Source: Desulfovibrio sp. X2 (lineage in GTDB: Bacteria; Desulfobacterota; Desulfovibrionia; Desulfovibrionales; Desulfovibrionaceae). From it: a stretch of DNA of 64,000 nt. The stretch is taken from the NCBI RefSeq assembly GCF_000422205.1, contig NZ_ATHV01000014.1:61440-125439 (forward strand), read 5' to 3'. Below, piece by piece: positions 42,974-53,975 of this stretch (the stretch's first letter is position 1; the number at the start of each line of letters is the position of its first letter). The notes beneath the pieces are model-generated. The model saw nothing but the letters and a program-made list of their open reading frames with translations. It was not told the DNA's origin and did not search any database. The translations under genes and the position numbers were made by a program.

Positions 42974-43639
42974 ATGAATCAGTCCCTTCTTGCACGTTTC
43001 GGCACCCCGCGCGAGCGGGTCTCGCGCGCTCTGGCGGCCCTGCGCCGCGGCCAGGGCGTGCTGGTCACGGACGACGAGGACCGCGAGAACGAGGGCGACC
43101 TCATCTTCGCGGCCGAGTCTCTGACCGAGGAACAGATGGCCATGCTCATCCGCGAATGCAGCGGCATCGTCTGCCTCTGCCTGCCGCCGGACAAGGTGCG
43201 CGAGCTCGGCCTGCCCATGATGGTCAGGGAGAACTCGAGCCGCTACGGCACGGCCTTCACCGTGTCCATCGAGGCGGCCGAGGGCGTGACCACGGGCGTC
43301 TCGGCCGCGGACCGGGTGCGCACGGTGCGCGCCGCGGCGGCACAGGGCGCGCGGGCAGAAGACCTGCGCAGCCCCGGCCACGTCTTCCCCCTGCGCGCCC
43401 GCGAGGGCGGCGTGCTCGAGCGGCGCGGCCACACCGAGGCCACGGTGGACCTCGTGCGCCTGGCCGGGCTCACGCCCTGCGGCGTGCTCTGCGAGCTGAC
43501 CAACCCGGACGGCACCATGGCCCGCCTGCCAGAGATCGTGGACTTCGCCGAACGCCACGGCATGTGCGTGCTCACCGTGGACGACCTGGCGGCCTACCGC
43601 CGGGAGACCGAGGAGGCCGAGCGGCGCCTGGCGGTGTAG
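42974..43639 (+). CDS. ribB: 3,4-dihydroxy-2-butanone-4-phosphate synthase
   Basis: The 221-residue protein is a stand-alone RibB. It has the acidic catalytic [11 protein letters not shown] near residue 35, [12 protein letters not shown], and [16 protein letters not shown] near the C-terminus. It converts ribulose 5-phosphate to the four-carbon precursor of riboflavin, releasing formate, in the cytoplasm. No GTP cyclohydrolase II domain is fused. The ATG has GGAG at seven bases. The FMN riboswitch upstream controls it. Confidence 0.96.
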   Translation: MNQSLLARFGTPRERVSRALAALRRGQGVLVTDDEDRENEGDLIFAAESLTEEQMAMLIRECSGIVCLCLPPDKVRELGLPMMVRENSSRYGTAFTVSIEAAEGVTTGVSAADRVRTVRAAAAQGARAEDLRSPGHVFPLRAREGGVLERRGHTEATVDLVRLAGLTPCGVLCELTNPDGTMARLPEIVDFAERHGMCVLTVDDLAAYRRETEEAERRLAV

Positions 43640-43682
43640 TCCGCGCGGATCGGGAACGGCGCTCGCGCCATCGAAAAACACG

Positions 43683-43714
43683 CCCCCCCGGGCCGTTCAA
43701 ACGGTCTGGGGGGG
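43683..43714 (+). terminator. Stem-loop after ribB, made of repeat-like sequence
   Basis: CCCCCCCGGGCCG and CGGTCTGGGGGGG pair with two mismatches around TTCAAA. The centre GGCCGTTCAAACGGTCTGG matches the left end of repeats C and D, so this may be a remnant of the same repeat family now used as a terminator. Confidence 0.55.
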
Positions 43715-43779
43715 AGCATCGTGAGGCAGAGGCACACGACGCGCAGCAGGCGCTGAGAAGTGTGCCGCCATTTCCCCCA

Positions 43780-43901
43780 GGCCGTTCAAAACGGTCCAGA
43801 TGCAAGGCGCTCAAAAAGTTCAGGCCCGGCGCGCATTCCAGATACGCGAGGGCCTGAACTTTTCACGGCAACGCGGCGGATGGGCCGTTTTCAACGCCTG
43901 G
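43780..43901. repeat. Dispersed ~120-bp palindromic repeat, copy C
   Basis: Full-length member: outer arms GGCCGTTCAAAACGG and CCGTTTTCAACGCC, inner arms AAAGTTCAGGCC and GGCCTGAACTTTT around GCGCATTCCAGATACGC. The paired differences from copy A (CAGGCC versus CAAGCC) are compensated on both arms. Confidence 0.85.
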
Positions 43902-43933
43902 CGGTCTAGCCCAGGAGGCGACGGCACAAGGTG

Positions 43934-44064
43934 CGCCACAGTCATTGAAGCGCGTGGTCCCGCCCCCGAGGACGTTTTCGACGGTGTCTGGCCGGGCAGC
44001 GACACTGGAAATCGGCGGTACAAAGAAGGCCGCCACAGCCATTGAGGCGCGTGGTCCCGCCCCC
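43934..44064. repeat. 34-bp direct repeat pair between palindromic copies C and D
   Basis: The sequence beginning CGCCACAGTCATTGAAGCGC occurs at 43934-43967 and again, with two changes, at 44031-44064. Between them lies GAGGACGTTTTCGACGGTGTCTGG, which looks like an eroded outer arm of the palindromic element. The whole 43640-44177 interval is repeat-derived and holds no gene. Confidence 0.7.
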
Positions 44065-44066
44065 CA

Positions 44067-44188
44067 GGCCGTTCAAAACGGTCCAGATGCAAGGCGCAAG
44101 AAAAGTTCAAGCCCGACGCGTATTGCGGATACGCGAGGGTTTGAACTTTTCGCAGCAACGCGGCAGATGGGCCGTTTTCAACGGCCTG
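44067..44188. repeat. Dispersed ~120-bp palindromic repeat, copy D
   Basis: Full-length member: outer arms GGCCGTTCAAAACGGTCC and GGGCCGTTTTCAACGGCC, inner AAAAGTTCAAGCCCGACGCG pairing across TATTGCGGATACG. Its right arm provides the stop codon of the adjacent MFS gene. Confidence 0.87.
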
Positions 44189-45533
44189 GGCCGGGTTCGC
44201 GCACGCGGGCGAGGAGCACCATGCCCGCGAGGAAGAAGCAGGCCACGGCCAGGATGGCGGGGCGCGAGCTGCCGGTCAGCTGGCGCAGCACGGCGAAGAC
44301 GAGCGGCCCGCCGATGGCCGAGAACTTGGTGACCACGGAGAAGTAGCCGAAGTGGCGCGCCGTGGCCCCGCCCGGCACGAGGCGGGCGTAGTAGGAGCGC
44401 GAGAGCGCCTGCGAGCCGCCGAGCACGAGCCCCACCACCCCGCCGAGCGCCGCGAACTGGATCGCCCCGCTGATCTCGTAGGCCGATACGGCCACACCGG
44501 TCCAGACCAGCAACGAGAGCAGGATGGCGCGTCGGGTGCCGATGCGCCCGGCCAGCCGCGCGAAGCCGATGGCCCCGGCGAAGGCCACGGCCTGGATGAG
44601 CAGCAGCGTGAGCATGAGCACCGAGGTGGGCAGCCCCAACTCCTCCTTGCCGTAGATGGTGGCCATGCCGATGGTCGTCTGGATGCCGTCGTTGTAGAGC
44701 AGGTAGGCCAGGAGAAAGGTTGCGGCCGGGCCGCCCCGGGTGAACGAGCGGGCCGTTTCCAGGGCCTCTGTGAGCCCCTGGCGCAGCCAGTCCGCCGGGC
44801 CGCCCGTGGCCCTCGCGGGCACGTCGCGCAGCGCGCGGAAGGCGGGCAGGGCGAAGAGCGCCCACCACACCCCGGCCGAGGCGATGGCCAGGCGCGCGGC
44901 CTGCCCCTGGGTGAGGCCAAGGCGCTCGTGCAGGGTCATGAGCCCGAGCGCGAGCAGGAAGTGCAGCCCCCCGCCCACGTAGCCGTAGGCGTAGCCCCGG
45001 CCGGAGACGCGGTCCGCGTCCTCGGGCCCGGCCACGCGCAGAAGGTAGGAGTCGTAGAAGACGTTGGCGCAGTTGAAGGCGGCCTGGGCCGCGGCGAAGA
45101 GGAGCATGACGGAGAGCACGTCGCCCGGGCCGCGAAAGCCGAGCGCCACGGCCGCGGCCGCGCCCGCGAGGCAGAAGACGCGCAGGAAGGTGCCGGACCT
45201 GCCGGAGAGGTCCGCGGCCGCGCCGAGCACGGGCGCGAGCAGGAACACGGCCAGGGCCGAGAGCCCCACGGTCAGCCCCCACAGCGTGGTGGCGCTCATG
45301 CGCAGGCCGAGGAGGGCGTAGCCCTGGGGTCCCACGATGCCCGTCGCGAACCAGGCGGGCAGCACGGCCGTGGCCACGCTCAGGATGTAGGCGGAATTGG
45401 CCCAGTCGTAGAGGCACCAGGCGCGGACGACCGAGGCGGATGCGGGCGGATGCGCGGAGGGATGTCCAAGCTGGTGCGCGGACGGGCGCGCGGGGGCCTC
45501 GCGCGAGGCATCAGGGGCCCCCGGCAGGCTCAC
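44178..45533 (-). CDS. MFS transporter of the UMF1/Atg22-like group
   Basis: The ~451-residue protein has twelve hydrophobic segments and the UMF1 group's N-terminal WCLYDWANSAYIL. Other marks are NVFYDSYL, the GRGYAYGYVGGG loop and GGSQALSRSYYARLVP. It likely exports or imports small organic solutes; the substrate is unknown. The start is a GTG overlapping the stop of the S24-like repressor gene (GTGA), indicating translational coupling. The final codons lie inside palindromic repeat D, so the repeat inserted at, and rewrote, the 3' end. Confidence 0.85.
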   Translation of the reverse strand: MSLPGAPDASREAPARPSAHQLGHPSAHPPASASVVRAWCLYDWANSAYILSVATAVLPAWFATGIVGPQGYALLGLRMSATTLWGLTVGLSALAVFLLAPVLGAAADLSGRSGTFLRVFCLAGAAAAVALGFRGPGDVLSVMLLFAAAQAAFNCANVFYDSYLLRVAGPEDADRVSGRGYAYGYVGGGLHFLLALGLMTLHERLGLTQGQAARLAIASAGVWWALFALPAFRALRDVPARATGGPADWLRQGLTEALETARSFTRGGPAATFLLAYLLYNDGIQTTIGMATIYGKEELGLPTSVLMLTLLLIQAVAFAGAIGFARLAGRIGTRRAILLSLLVWTGVAVSAYEISGAIQFAALGGVVGLVLGGSQALSRSYYARLVPGGATARHFGYFSVVTKFSAIGGPLVFAVLRQLTGSSRPAILAVACFFLAGMVLLARVREPGPGR

Positions 45534-46192
45534 GGATTTTCCCGGCAGAGCCAGACCACGCGGCCGAGCACGCGGACCTCGGCGGCCTCGCGCATGTCGA
45601 TCTCGAGCGGCGGGTAGGCGTGGTTGTCCGAGACGAGCACGAGCATGCCGGGCTTCTTGTCCAGCCGCTTGACGACCACGGCGTCGTCCATGGCCAGGGC
45701 GTAGATCTTGCCGTAGACGATCTCGCGCTGCCCCTGGTCCACGAGGACCGTGTCGCCGTCGCGCAGCGTGGGCGCCATGGCGTCCCCGGCCACGGCGAGC
45801 AGGCGCAGCTCCTCGGGCGCGCCGCGCGCGACCTCTCCCAGCCAGTCGCGGGAAAAGGCCAGGCGCCCCTCCTCCGCGCCGCCCGCAAGGCCCTGCGGCT
45901 CCAGGCGGGGCGTGGCCGGGGCGGCAGGCAGGAGCACGAAGCCCGCGGGCGCCTCCTCCCCTTCGGGATCCCCCAAAAGCTCGCTGCCGAGCCCGGTCTC
46001 GACCCAGACGGGGTTGGCCCCGTAGAGGCGGCACAGCCGCAGGTACCAGTCCGCGGGCACGGCTCCGCGGCGCTTGGCATCCGTGACCGCGGCGCGCTTC
46101 ACGCCGAGCACCGAGGCCAGCTCGGCCTGGTTGCGGCAGTCGGCGACGTGCATCATCCGCTTCAGGATGTCCTCGATGAAAAGTCCCTTCAT
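45530..46192 (-). CDS. S24-like repressor with Ala at the nucleophile position
   Basis: The 220-residue protein has an N-terminal helix-turn-helix (LASVLGVKRAAVTDAKRRGAVP), a Pro/Ala-rich linker and a C-terminal LexA/CI-like domain. The motif normally GxSM reads GDAM (Ala138), so the nucleophile is missing, while the base Lys (Lys175 in VVVKRL) remains. Self-cleavage should be impossible, leaving a stable repressor controlled in another way. The ATG has AGGAGGGGCC. The downstream MFS transporter starts within its stop codon and is probably the regulated gene. Confidence 0.85.
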   Translation of the reverse strand: MKGLFIEDILKRMMHVADCRNQAELASVLGVKRAAVTDAKRRGAVPADWYLRLCRLYGANPVWVETGLGSELLGDPEGEEAPAGFVLLPAAPATPRLEPQGLAGGAEEGRLAFSRDWLGEVARGAPEELRLLAVAGDAMAPTLRDGDTVLVDQGQREIVYGKIYALAMDDAVVVKRLDKKPGMLVLVSDNHAYPPLEIDMREAAEVRVLGRVVWLCRENP

Positions 46193-46309
46193 GGCCCCTC
46201 CTGCGCTGGCCGCATAGTGGGCCGCATGGGCAGCCGCGTCAAGGCCGCGCGGACGCATTCGTCCAGCACCTCCGGACGGCGCGAGGGGACAAAGAGAGGC
46301 TGCCGGGAC

Positions 46310-46344
46310 TGGACGGCGGTACCGCGGCGGCGTATATTTTTGGT
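46310..46344 (+). promoter_or_regulatory. Predicted promoter of a leaderless M48 protease mRNA
   Basis: TGGACG at 46310 is 17 bp from TATATT at 46333-46338, and the ATG at 46345 is at the expected start site. No ribosome site is present, so the transcript may be leaderless. Confidence 0.5.
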
Positions 46345-47139
46345 ATGAAGACCCGATTCGGCAAACGTTTCCTGATCGTTCTCGGCCTGCTCCTGGCAAC
46401 GGCCGTGCTGACCTACTGCACGACCACGCCCTACACGGACCGCTCGCAGTTCATGCTCGTCAGCCAGCAGGAGGAGCTGCAGCTCGGGCAGCAGGCGGCC
46501 GCCCAGGTGCTGAAGACGGAGAAGGTCTCCAAGGACCCCGAGATAAACGCACGCGTGAGGCGCATCGGCGAACGCCTGGCCAAGGTCTCGGTCAGGCCGG
46601 ACTACAAGTGGGAATTCTACGTCATCGACAAGGACGAGGCCAACGCCTTCTGCCTGCCCGGGGGGAAGGTCTTCGTCTACACCGGCATCCTCAAGTACGC
46701 CCCGACCGACGCGGAGCTGGCCACGGTCATGGGGCACGAGATCGCCCACGCGCTCCTGCGCCACGGCGCCGAGCGCATGAGCACGGCCCTGGCCCTGGAA
46801 GGCGTGGGCACGGTGGGCTCGCTCGCGCTCGGCGGCTCGGGCAGCGTGGGCGGCCAGGTCTTCGCCCAGTCCTACGGCATGGTGGCCAACGTGGGGGTGC
46901 TCCTGCCCTTCTCGCGCGACCAGGAGAGCGAGGCCGACAAGGTGGGGCTCGAGCTCATGGCCCAGGCGGGCTACGACCCCGCAGCCGCATTGACCTTCTG
47001 GGAGCACATGGCCAAGGACGAGGACAAGAGCAAGAAACCGCCCGTCTTCCTCTCCACGCACCCGCCCACGGCCGAGCGCATAGAGGCCATCCGCGACCTG
47101 CTGCCCTGGGCCAAGACGTTCTACCATCCGCGGGACTAA
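46345..47139 (+). CDS. M48-family metalloprotease, exported
   Basis: The 264-residue protein has an N-terminal hydrophobic segment (9-23) and then Cys25 in LTYC, which departs from the lipobox because Tyr precedes the Cys. The zinc site is HEIAH (His131, Glu132, His135), with a third ligand in ESEADKVGLEL. This fits the LoiP/BepA-like group of periplasmic quality-control proteases. A C-terminal LSTHPPTAERI is conserved in the group. The upstream context suggests a leaderless transcript. Confidence 0.9.
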   Translation: MKTRFGKRFLIVLGLLLATAVLTYCTTTPYTDRSQFMLVSQQEELQLGQQAAAQVLKTEKVSKDPEINARVRRIGERLAKVSVRPDYKWEFYVIDKDEANAFCLPGGKVFVYTGILKYAPTDAELATVMGHEIAHALLRHGAERMSTALALEGVGTVGSLALGGSGSVGGQVFAQSYGMVANVGVLLPFSRDQESEADKVGLELMAQAGYDPAAALTFWEHMAKDEDKSKKPPVFLSTHPPTAERIEAIRDLLPWAKTFYHPRD

Positions 47140-47231
47140 GGTGTTTCCCGCCTGGACAGCGAGCCGGGCTTAAGCAATACTGCGCGGATTAAAGTCATCC
47201 TCTCTGGGAAAAGCAAAGGAGCTGCCAGCGC

Positions 47232-49175
<1,944 letters not shown>

Positions 49176-49208
49176 AGTCCTTCCGCCCTTTCGGGCTCTT
49201 CAGCGCCT

Positions 49209-49721
<513 letters not shown>

Positions 49722-49885
49722 GATGATGAGCCTCCTTTGGGAACTGGGAATCAGGGAAGACATTGTACACCGAAAAGGGGGGCTGCTGGCAACCGAAAAG
49801 CGCGGAGGCGCGACGCGACGGCGAACTCCCTCTCCGGACCGGTCCAAAGCAGGCGAAGCAAGACCGGGAGGCCGCCCTCCCAAGA

Positions 49886-49957
49886 TTCGGGCCTAAAGCG
49901 TACCTCCTCATACGGAGGGTTCGGACTTTTTGCGGCAACGCGGCGGACGGTGCTTTC
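49886..49957. repeat. Partial palindromic repeat, copy E
   Basis: The right half is recognisable (CGTACCTCCTCATACGGAGG, then GGTTCGGACTTTTTGCGGCA onward), while the left outer arm has diverged or been lost. It lies directly beside copy F in the same direction. Confidence 0.7.
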
Positions 49958-49967
49958 CCTCCTGCCT

Positions 49968-50088
49968 GGCCGCTCAAAAAGCGCCGGATGCAAGGCGCCA
50001 GAAAAGTCCGAGACCGAAGCGTATTCTTCCATACGCGAGGGTTCGGACTTTTTGCGGCAACGCGGCAGACGGTGCTTTTTCAGCGGCC
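49968..50088. repeat. Dispersed ~120-bp palindromic repeat, copy F
   Basis: Full-length: outer arms GGCCGCTCAAAAAGCGCC and GGTGCTTTTTCAGCGGCC, inner AAAAGTCCGAGACC with CGGACTTTTTGC around CGTATTCTTCCATACG. Unlike the other copies, it sits between divergent genes, so a simple terminator role does not fit. Confidence 0.87.
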
Positions 50089-50126
50089 AGGTTGACGCCC
50101 TCCCCTGCCCAAGGCTAGAGACGCGC

Positions 50127-50660
50127 ATGACGAAACGGTTGGCAATGGCGGTCTTCGCCGCCCTCATTCTCTTCGGGCTGTGGCAGTTCTTCCATTTTTT
50201 CCCCGAGCTGCCCGCCCGCGTGGTGACGCAGCAGACCGCGGCGGGCAAGGCCAGCCTGATCATGGGCAAGCCCGCGGTCGCGGCCATCTACTTCCTCATC
50301 CTCATCGGCTTCGGGGCCTACTTCCTGGGTTGCGGCCTGTTCGTGAAGCGGCTGCCGGACCGCTACCTGAAGGTCCTGCCCAACCGCGACCACTGGCTCG
50401 CGCCCGAACGCCGCGAGGCCACCATGCGGACCCTCGCGACCTTCCTGCTCTGGCTCGGCGTGGCCACGCTCGGCATGTTCCAGGCCACTTTCCTGTGCAT
50501 CTTCCTGGTCAACACCGGCCGCGCGGAGATGAGCATCGACCTGGCCACGAACTTCTTCACCACCCTCTACCTGACCTACATCTTCTTCTCCCTGATCGTG
50601 CTCAAGAACCGCTTCCGCACGGACACCCCGCGCTGGAAGCGCCCTCCGGAAAAAAAATAG
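50127..50660 (+). CDS. Membrane protein, unknown
   Basis: The 177-residue protein has four hydrophobic segments (about 5-22, 45-72, 108-130 and 140-165) with a polar loop containing NRDHWLAPERREATMRTL. The loop is reminiscent of DUF1648/SdpI-like proteins, but I am not sure. Possibly a small transporter or immunity-like protein. Start is ATG 50127; the ribosome site (AGAGACGCGC) is weak. Repeats E and F occupy its upstream region. Confidence 0.6.
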   Translation: MTKRLAMAVFAALILFGLWQFFHFFPELPARVVTQQTAAGKASLIMGKPAVAAIYFLILIGFGAYFLGCGLFVKRLPDRYLKVLPNRDHWLAPERREATMRTLATFLLWLGVATLGMFQATFLCIFLVNTGRAEMSIDLATNFFTTLYLTYIFFSLIVLKNRFRTDTPRWKRPPEKK

Positions 50661-50682
50661 GGCCCCGAGGGGCCCTCCTTCT
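50661..50682. terminator. Terminator between convergent genes
   Basis: GGGCCCCGAGGGGCCC is a perfect stem followed by TCCTTCT on the plus strand. It closes the membrane protein gene and faces the ATPase gene. Confidence 0.6.
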
Positions 50683-50715
50683 CCGCTCCCCTTCGGGCCC
50701 GGGCCGGACGACGGC

Positions 50716-53205
50716 CTAGCGCCTCCGGCAGGCCGCGCTGTGCGCGAAGCACAGGTCGCCGTGGTCCACCAGGCGGTAGAGCAGGACCTTCAGCATGTCC
50801 GTGACCACGAAGGCCGCCAGGGCGTAGCCCCAGACGAAGAGCGCCAGCCTCCAGCCGATGGGCGTGATGTAGAGCCCGTAGACCGCGACCAGGGTCGCGA
50901 GCAGCTTGGTCGCCACGGCCGACCAGAGCAGGATGCCGCTCGGCCGCACGCTCCAGAAGGGGCCGCGCGTGCGCGCCACGAAGATGGTCAGGTGGCCTGC
51001 CACGGCGAGCTTGAGGAAGACGAAGGTCTGCAGCACGCCCATGCCCAGGTCCAGGTAGTCCTTGCCGATCCAGAAGATCATGAAGGACGAGACCACGCCG
51101 AGGAGCCCGAGGAAGGTGGCCATGGTCAGGACCACCCGCATGTCCCACTTCTCCGGGGTATTCGAGTAGCGCACGCGGTCGTAGGCGATGGCCATGATGG
51201 GCGCGTCGTTGAACAGGGCCAGGAGCACGATCATCACCGCGGTCACGGGATAGAAGCGGAAGGCCAGGATGGACAGGGTGATGAAGAGCAGCACGCGGAT
51301 GGTCTCGGCGATGCGGTAGATGGCGTAGCTCTGCATGCGCTGGAAGATCTGGCGGCTCTCCTTGACCGCGTCGATGATCACCGAGAGTCCGGGCAGGGTG
51401 AGCACGATGTCCGCGGCCGAGCGCGCGGCGTCCGTGGCCCCGGCCACGGCGATGCCCGCGTCGGCCTTCTTCAGCGCCGGGGCGTCGTTCACGCCGTCGC
51501 CGGTCATGCCCACGATGTGCCCGGCGTCCTCAAGAAGCTCCACGATGTGGTACTTGTGCTCGGGATAGACCTGGGCGAAGCCGTCCGCGCCCTCCACGAG
51601 CTGCAGCGCCTTGTGCTCGTTGGCGTCGAGGAACTGCTCCGGAACCAGGAAGTTCCGGCCGAGCCCCACCTGCTGCGCGATCTCCCGGCCGATGGCCTCG
51701 TGGTCGCCGGTGACCATCTTCACGGCCACGCCGATCTCGCCCGCGGCCTTGATGGTGGCCGCGGAGTCCTCGCGCGGCGGATCGAAGAGGCCGAGCAGGC
51801 CGAGGTAGCGCCACGGCCCGTCGCCGTCCGCCCGGGCCACGCCCAGGGCGCGGAAGCCGCGGCCCGCGAGGCCGTCCACCTCCTCGCCCAGGCGCTGCTC
51901 GATGGTCTTCTTCTCCTCGCCCGAAAGGTCCGCCAGGGCCAGGATGGCCTGCGGCGCTCCCTTGGCGAAGCGCACGCGGCCCTTGGGCCCCTCCATCTCG
52001 GCCTCGGTGCGCTTGGCCACCGGGTCGAAGGGCGTAAAGGAGGTGAGCGTGAACCCCGCGAGCATCGAGGAGGCCCCGGAGTCGGCCGAGGCGGCCTTGA
52101 GCACGGCGTCGTCGATGGGATCGGCGTCCTCGGCGCGCGAGGCCAGGGCGCCCGCGGCCAGCACCTCGGCGGCCGGGGCGGAGGCGAGCTGCCGCACATC
52201 CCCCACGCTCAGGCGGTTCTCGGTGATGGTCCCGGTCTTGTCCGAGCAGAGCACGTCCATGCCCGCCAACTCCTCGATGGCGGTCAGGCGGCTGACGATG
52301 GCCTCCTTGGCGGCCAGGCGCGAGGCGCCCACGGCCATGGTCACGGAGAGCACGGCGGGCAGGGCCGCCGGGATGGCGGCCACGGCCAGGATGAGGGCGA
52401 ACTGCACGGTCTCGGCCGGGCTCTCGTGGCGGAAGAGCGCCGTCAGGACGATGACCGCCACGAGCAGGAGCGCCAGGACGATGAGGTAGTCGCCGATCTT
52501 GACCACCGCGCGCTGGAAGTGGCTGCGCGGCGCGGCCTGGGCCACGAGGCCAGCGGTGCGGCCGAAGAAGGTGTCCATGCCCGTGGCCGCGACCACGGCG
52601 TCCACCTCGCCCTGGCGCAGCACGGAGCCCGAGAAGAGGACGTCGCCCGCGGCCTTGTCCACGGGCAGCGACTCGCCGGTCAGGGCCGACTCGTCCACGG
52701 AGACGTGGGCCTCGGCCTGGCCGCCCGAGGCGATCTTCAGGTCCGCGGGCACGATGTCGCCCAGGCGCACGCGGACGAGGTCCCCGGGCACCAGTTCGCG
52801 GGCCGCGATGCGGCTCCATTTTTCGTCGCGCAGCACGCGCGCCTTGAGCGCCAGGCGCTGCCTGAGCAGGGCTATGGCGTTGTCCGCCTTGTGCTCCTGC
52901 CAGAAGCCGACCCCGGCGTTCAAGAGGAGCAGCACGCCGATGATGGCGCACTCCTCGAAGCGTCCTATGGCCGCGGAGAGGATGGCCGCGACCTCGATCA
53001 TCCAGGGGATGGGCCCCCAGAAGTAGCCCAGGAACTTGCGCAGCGAGCTTACATGCTCCTCGGCTATCTCGTTCGGCCCGTAGATGTCTGCCCGCGCCGC
53101 CGCCTCCTCGCCGGAGAGTCCCCCCCGGTCCGCGCCGAGGCGGCGGAAGACCTCGTTCGTGGGCAGCGTCTTCAGTTCCTCCGCTGTGAGAACGGTCTTC
53201 TCCAT
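50716..53205 (-). CDS. P-type ATPase, plasma-membrane H+-ATPase type
   Basis: The 829-residue protein carries the full P-type set: the TGES loop (SALTGESLPVDK), the phosphorylated Asp in CSDKTGTITEN, DPPRED, and TGDGVNDAPALK in the hinge. Membrane segment 4 has VAAIPAALPAVLSV. A conserved Asp in LFNDAPIMAIAYD (segment 6) matches the type IIIA proton pumps, not calcium or copper pumps. It should export H+ across the inner membrane at the cost of ATP. The ATG at 53205 follows AGGAGTCTTGTG. The small gene upstream may be co-transcribed. Confidence 0.93.
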   Translation of the reverse strand: MEKTVLTAEELKTLPTNEVFRRLGADRGGLSGEEAAARADIYGPNEIAEEHVSSLRKFLGYFWGPIPWMIEVAAILSAAIGRFEECAIIGVLLLLNAGVGFWQEHKADNAIALLRQRLALKARVLRDEKWSRIAARELVPGDLVRVRLGDIVPADLKIASGGQAEAHVSVDESALTGESLPVDKAAGDVLFSGSVLRQGEVDAVVAATGMDTFFGRTAGLVAQAAPRSHFQRAVVKIGDYLIVLALLLVAVIVLTALFRHESPAETVQFALILAVAAIPAALPAVLSVTMAVGASRLAAKEAIVSRLTAIEELAGMDVLCSDKTGTITENRLSVGDVRQLASAPAAEVLAAGALASRAEDADPIDDAVLKAASADSGASSMLAGFTLTSFTPFDPVAKRTEAEMEGPKGRVRFAKGAPQAILALADLSGEEKKTIEQRLGEEVDGLAGRGFRALGVARADGDGPWRYLGLLGLFDPPREDSAATIKAAGEIGVAVKMVTGDHEAIGREIAQQVGLGRNFLVPEQFLDANEHKALQLVEGADGFAQVYPEHKYHIVELLEDAGHIVGMTGDGVNDAPALKKADAGIAVAGATDAARSAADIVLTLPGLSVIIDAVKESRQIFQRMQSYAIYRIAETIRVLLFITLSILAFRFYPVTAVMIVLLALFNDAPIMAIAYDRVRYSNTPEKWDMRVVLTMATFLGLLGVVSSFMIFWIGKDYLDLGMGVLQTFVFLKLAVAGHLTIFVARTRGPFWSVRPSGILLWSAVATKLLATLVAVYGLYITPIGWRLALFVWGYALAAFVVTDMLKVLLYRLVDHGDLCFAHSAACRRR

Positions 53206-53269
53206 CACAAGACTCCTGGCCGGCCGCCGCGCGCCTGGGCGGCGGCCGTTCAGGCTGGCCCGGTCCCGA

Positions 53270-53530
53270 CTAGGTCAGGTAGAAGTAGTGCGTCGTCTCG
53301 CGCACGTAGTCGTCGATCTCCTTGGCGAAATAATCGAGGAAATGGTCCATCTTGTCGCCGCTGATGTTGTCGAGCTTCTTGGCGATGAGCCCGGCCTTGG
53401 AATAGACCTCCTCGAACTTGCCCTCGTCCAGGCCGCAGATCTCGCGCGCCTCCTCCTTGGAAATCCCTCCGAGGTGCGCGAAGACCGAGGCCAGTACCCC
53501 GCTCATGCACTTGACGTTCTCCTTGGACAT
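53270..53530 (-). CDS. Small acidic helical protein, unknown
   Basis: The 86-residue protein starts at an ATG with AAAGGAGCTGTTC and appears all-helical, with two cysteines (VKCMSG, EICGLDEG). It lies 64 bp upstream of the H+-ATPase gene on the same strand, so co-transcription is likely. No family match. It resembles the kind of short protein that recurs in Desulfovibrio genomes. Confidence 0.7.
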   Translation of the reverse strand: MSKENVKCMSGVLASVFAHLGGISKEEAREICGLDEGKFEEVYSKAGLIAKKLDNISGDKMDHFLDYFAKEIDDYVRETTHYFYLT

Positions 53531-53784
53531 GAACAGCTCCTTTCGCTTGAGGTTTGCCGATGCCGGACCGGACGGCCGGACCGTGCACCTTGTTCCCGAT
53601 ATACCCCGAAAGGAGGAAAAGTCAAAAGAGGCGGCAAAAGAAAGGGGAAGCATCCACCGGCCGCGCGTCGTGCCGCGCGGCCTGAACGGGGACGAGAAGC
53701 AGGAAAACGGAGTGGTGCCGGAGGATGCCGGGCCTGTCGCCCGGGATGGGATCGGATCGGCGGAGACTGCGGGCGGGAACGGGA

Positions 53785-53958
53785 TCAGCGGCGACGGCGG
53801 GCGGCGATGGTCAGCCCGGCGAGGGCCCCGCAGAGCATGCCCAGGAAGAGGCCGCGCCGCATGTCCGCGATCAGCCAGCCGCCCACCACGCCGAGCGCGC
53901 CGCCGATGAGGATGCCGCGGGCCAGGAAGTCGGTGACGTTCAGATTCTTGTCGCTCAT
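53785..53958 (-). CDS. Small membrane protein with Gly-rich hydrophobic segments, unknown
   Basis: The 57-residue protein has two glycine-rich hydrophobic stretches (GILIGGALGVVGGWLIADM and LFLGMLCGALAGLTI) and a C-terminal Arg run. The ATG at 53958 follows GAGGGCAC. Layout is similar to YtxH-like or glycine-zipper proteins. Likely inner membrane. Confidence 0.6.
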   Translation of the reverse strand: MSDKNLNVTDFLARGILIGGALGVVGGWLIADMRRGLFLGMLCGALAGLTIAARRRR

Positions 53959-53975
53959 GTGCCCTCGCAATGAAA

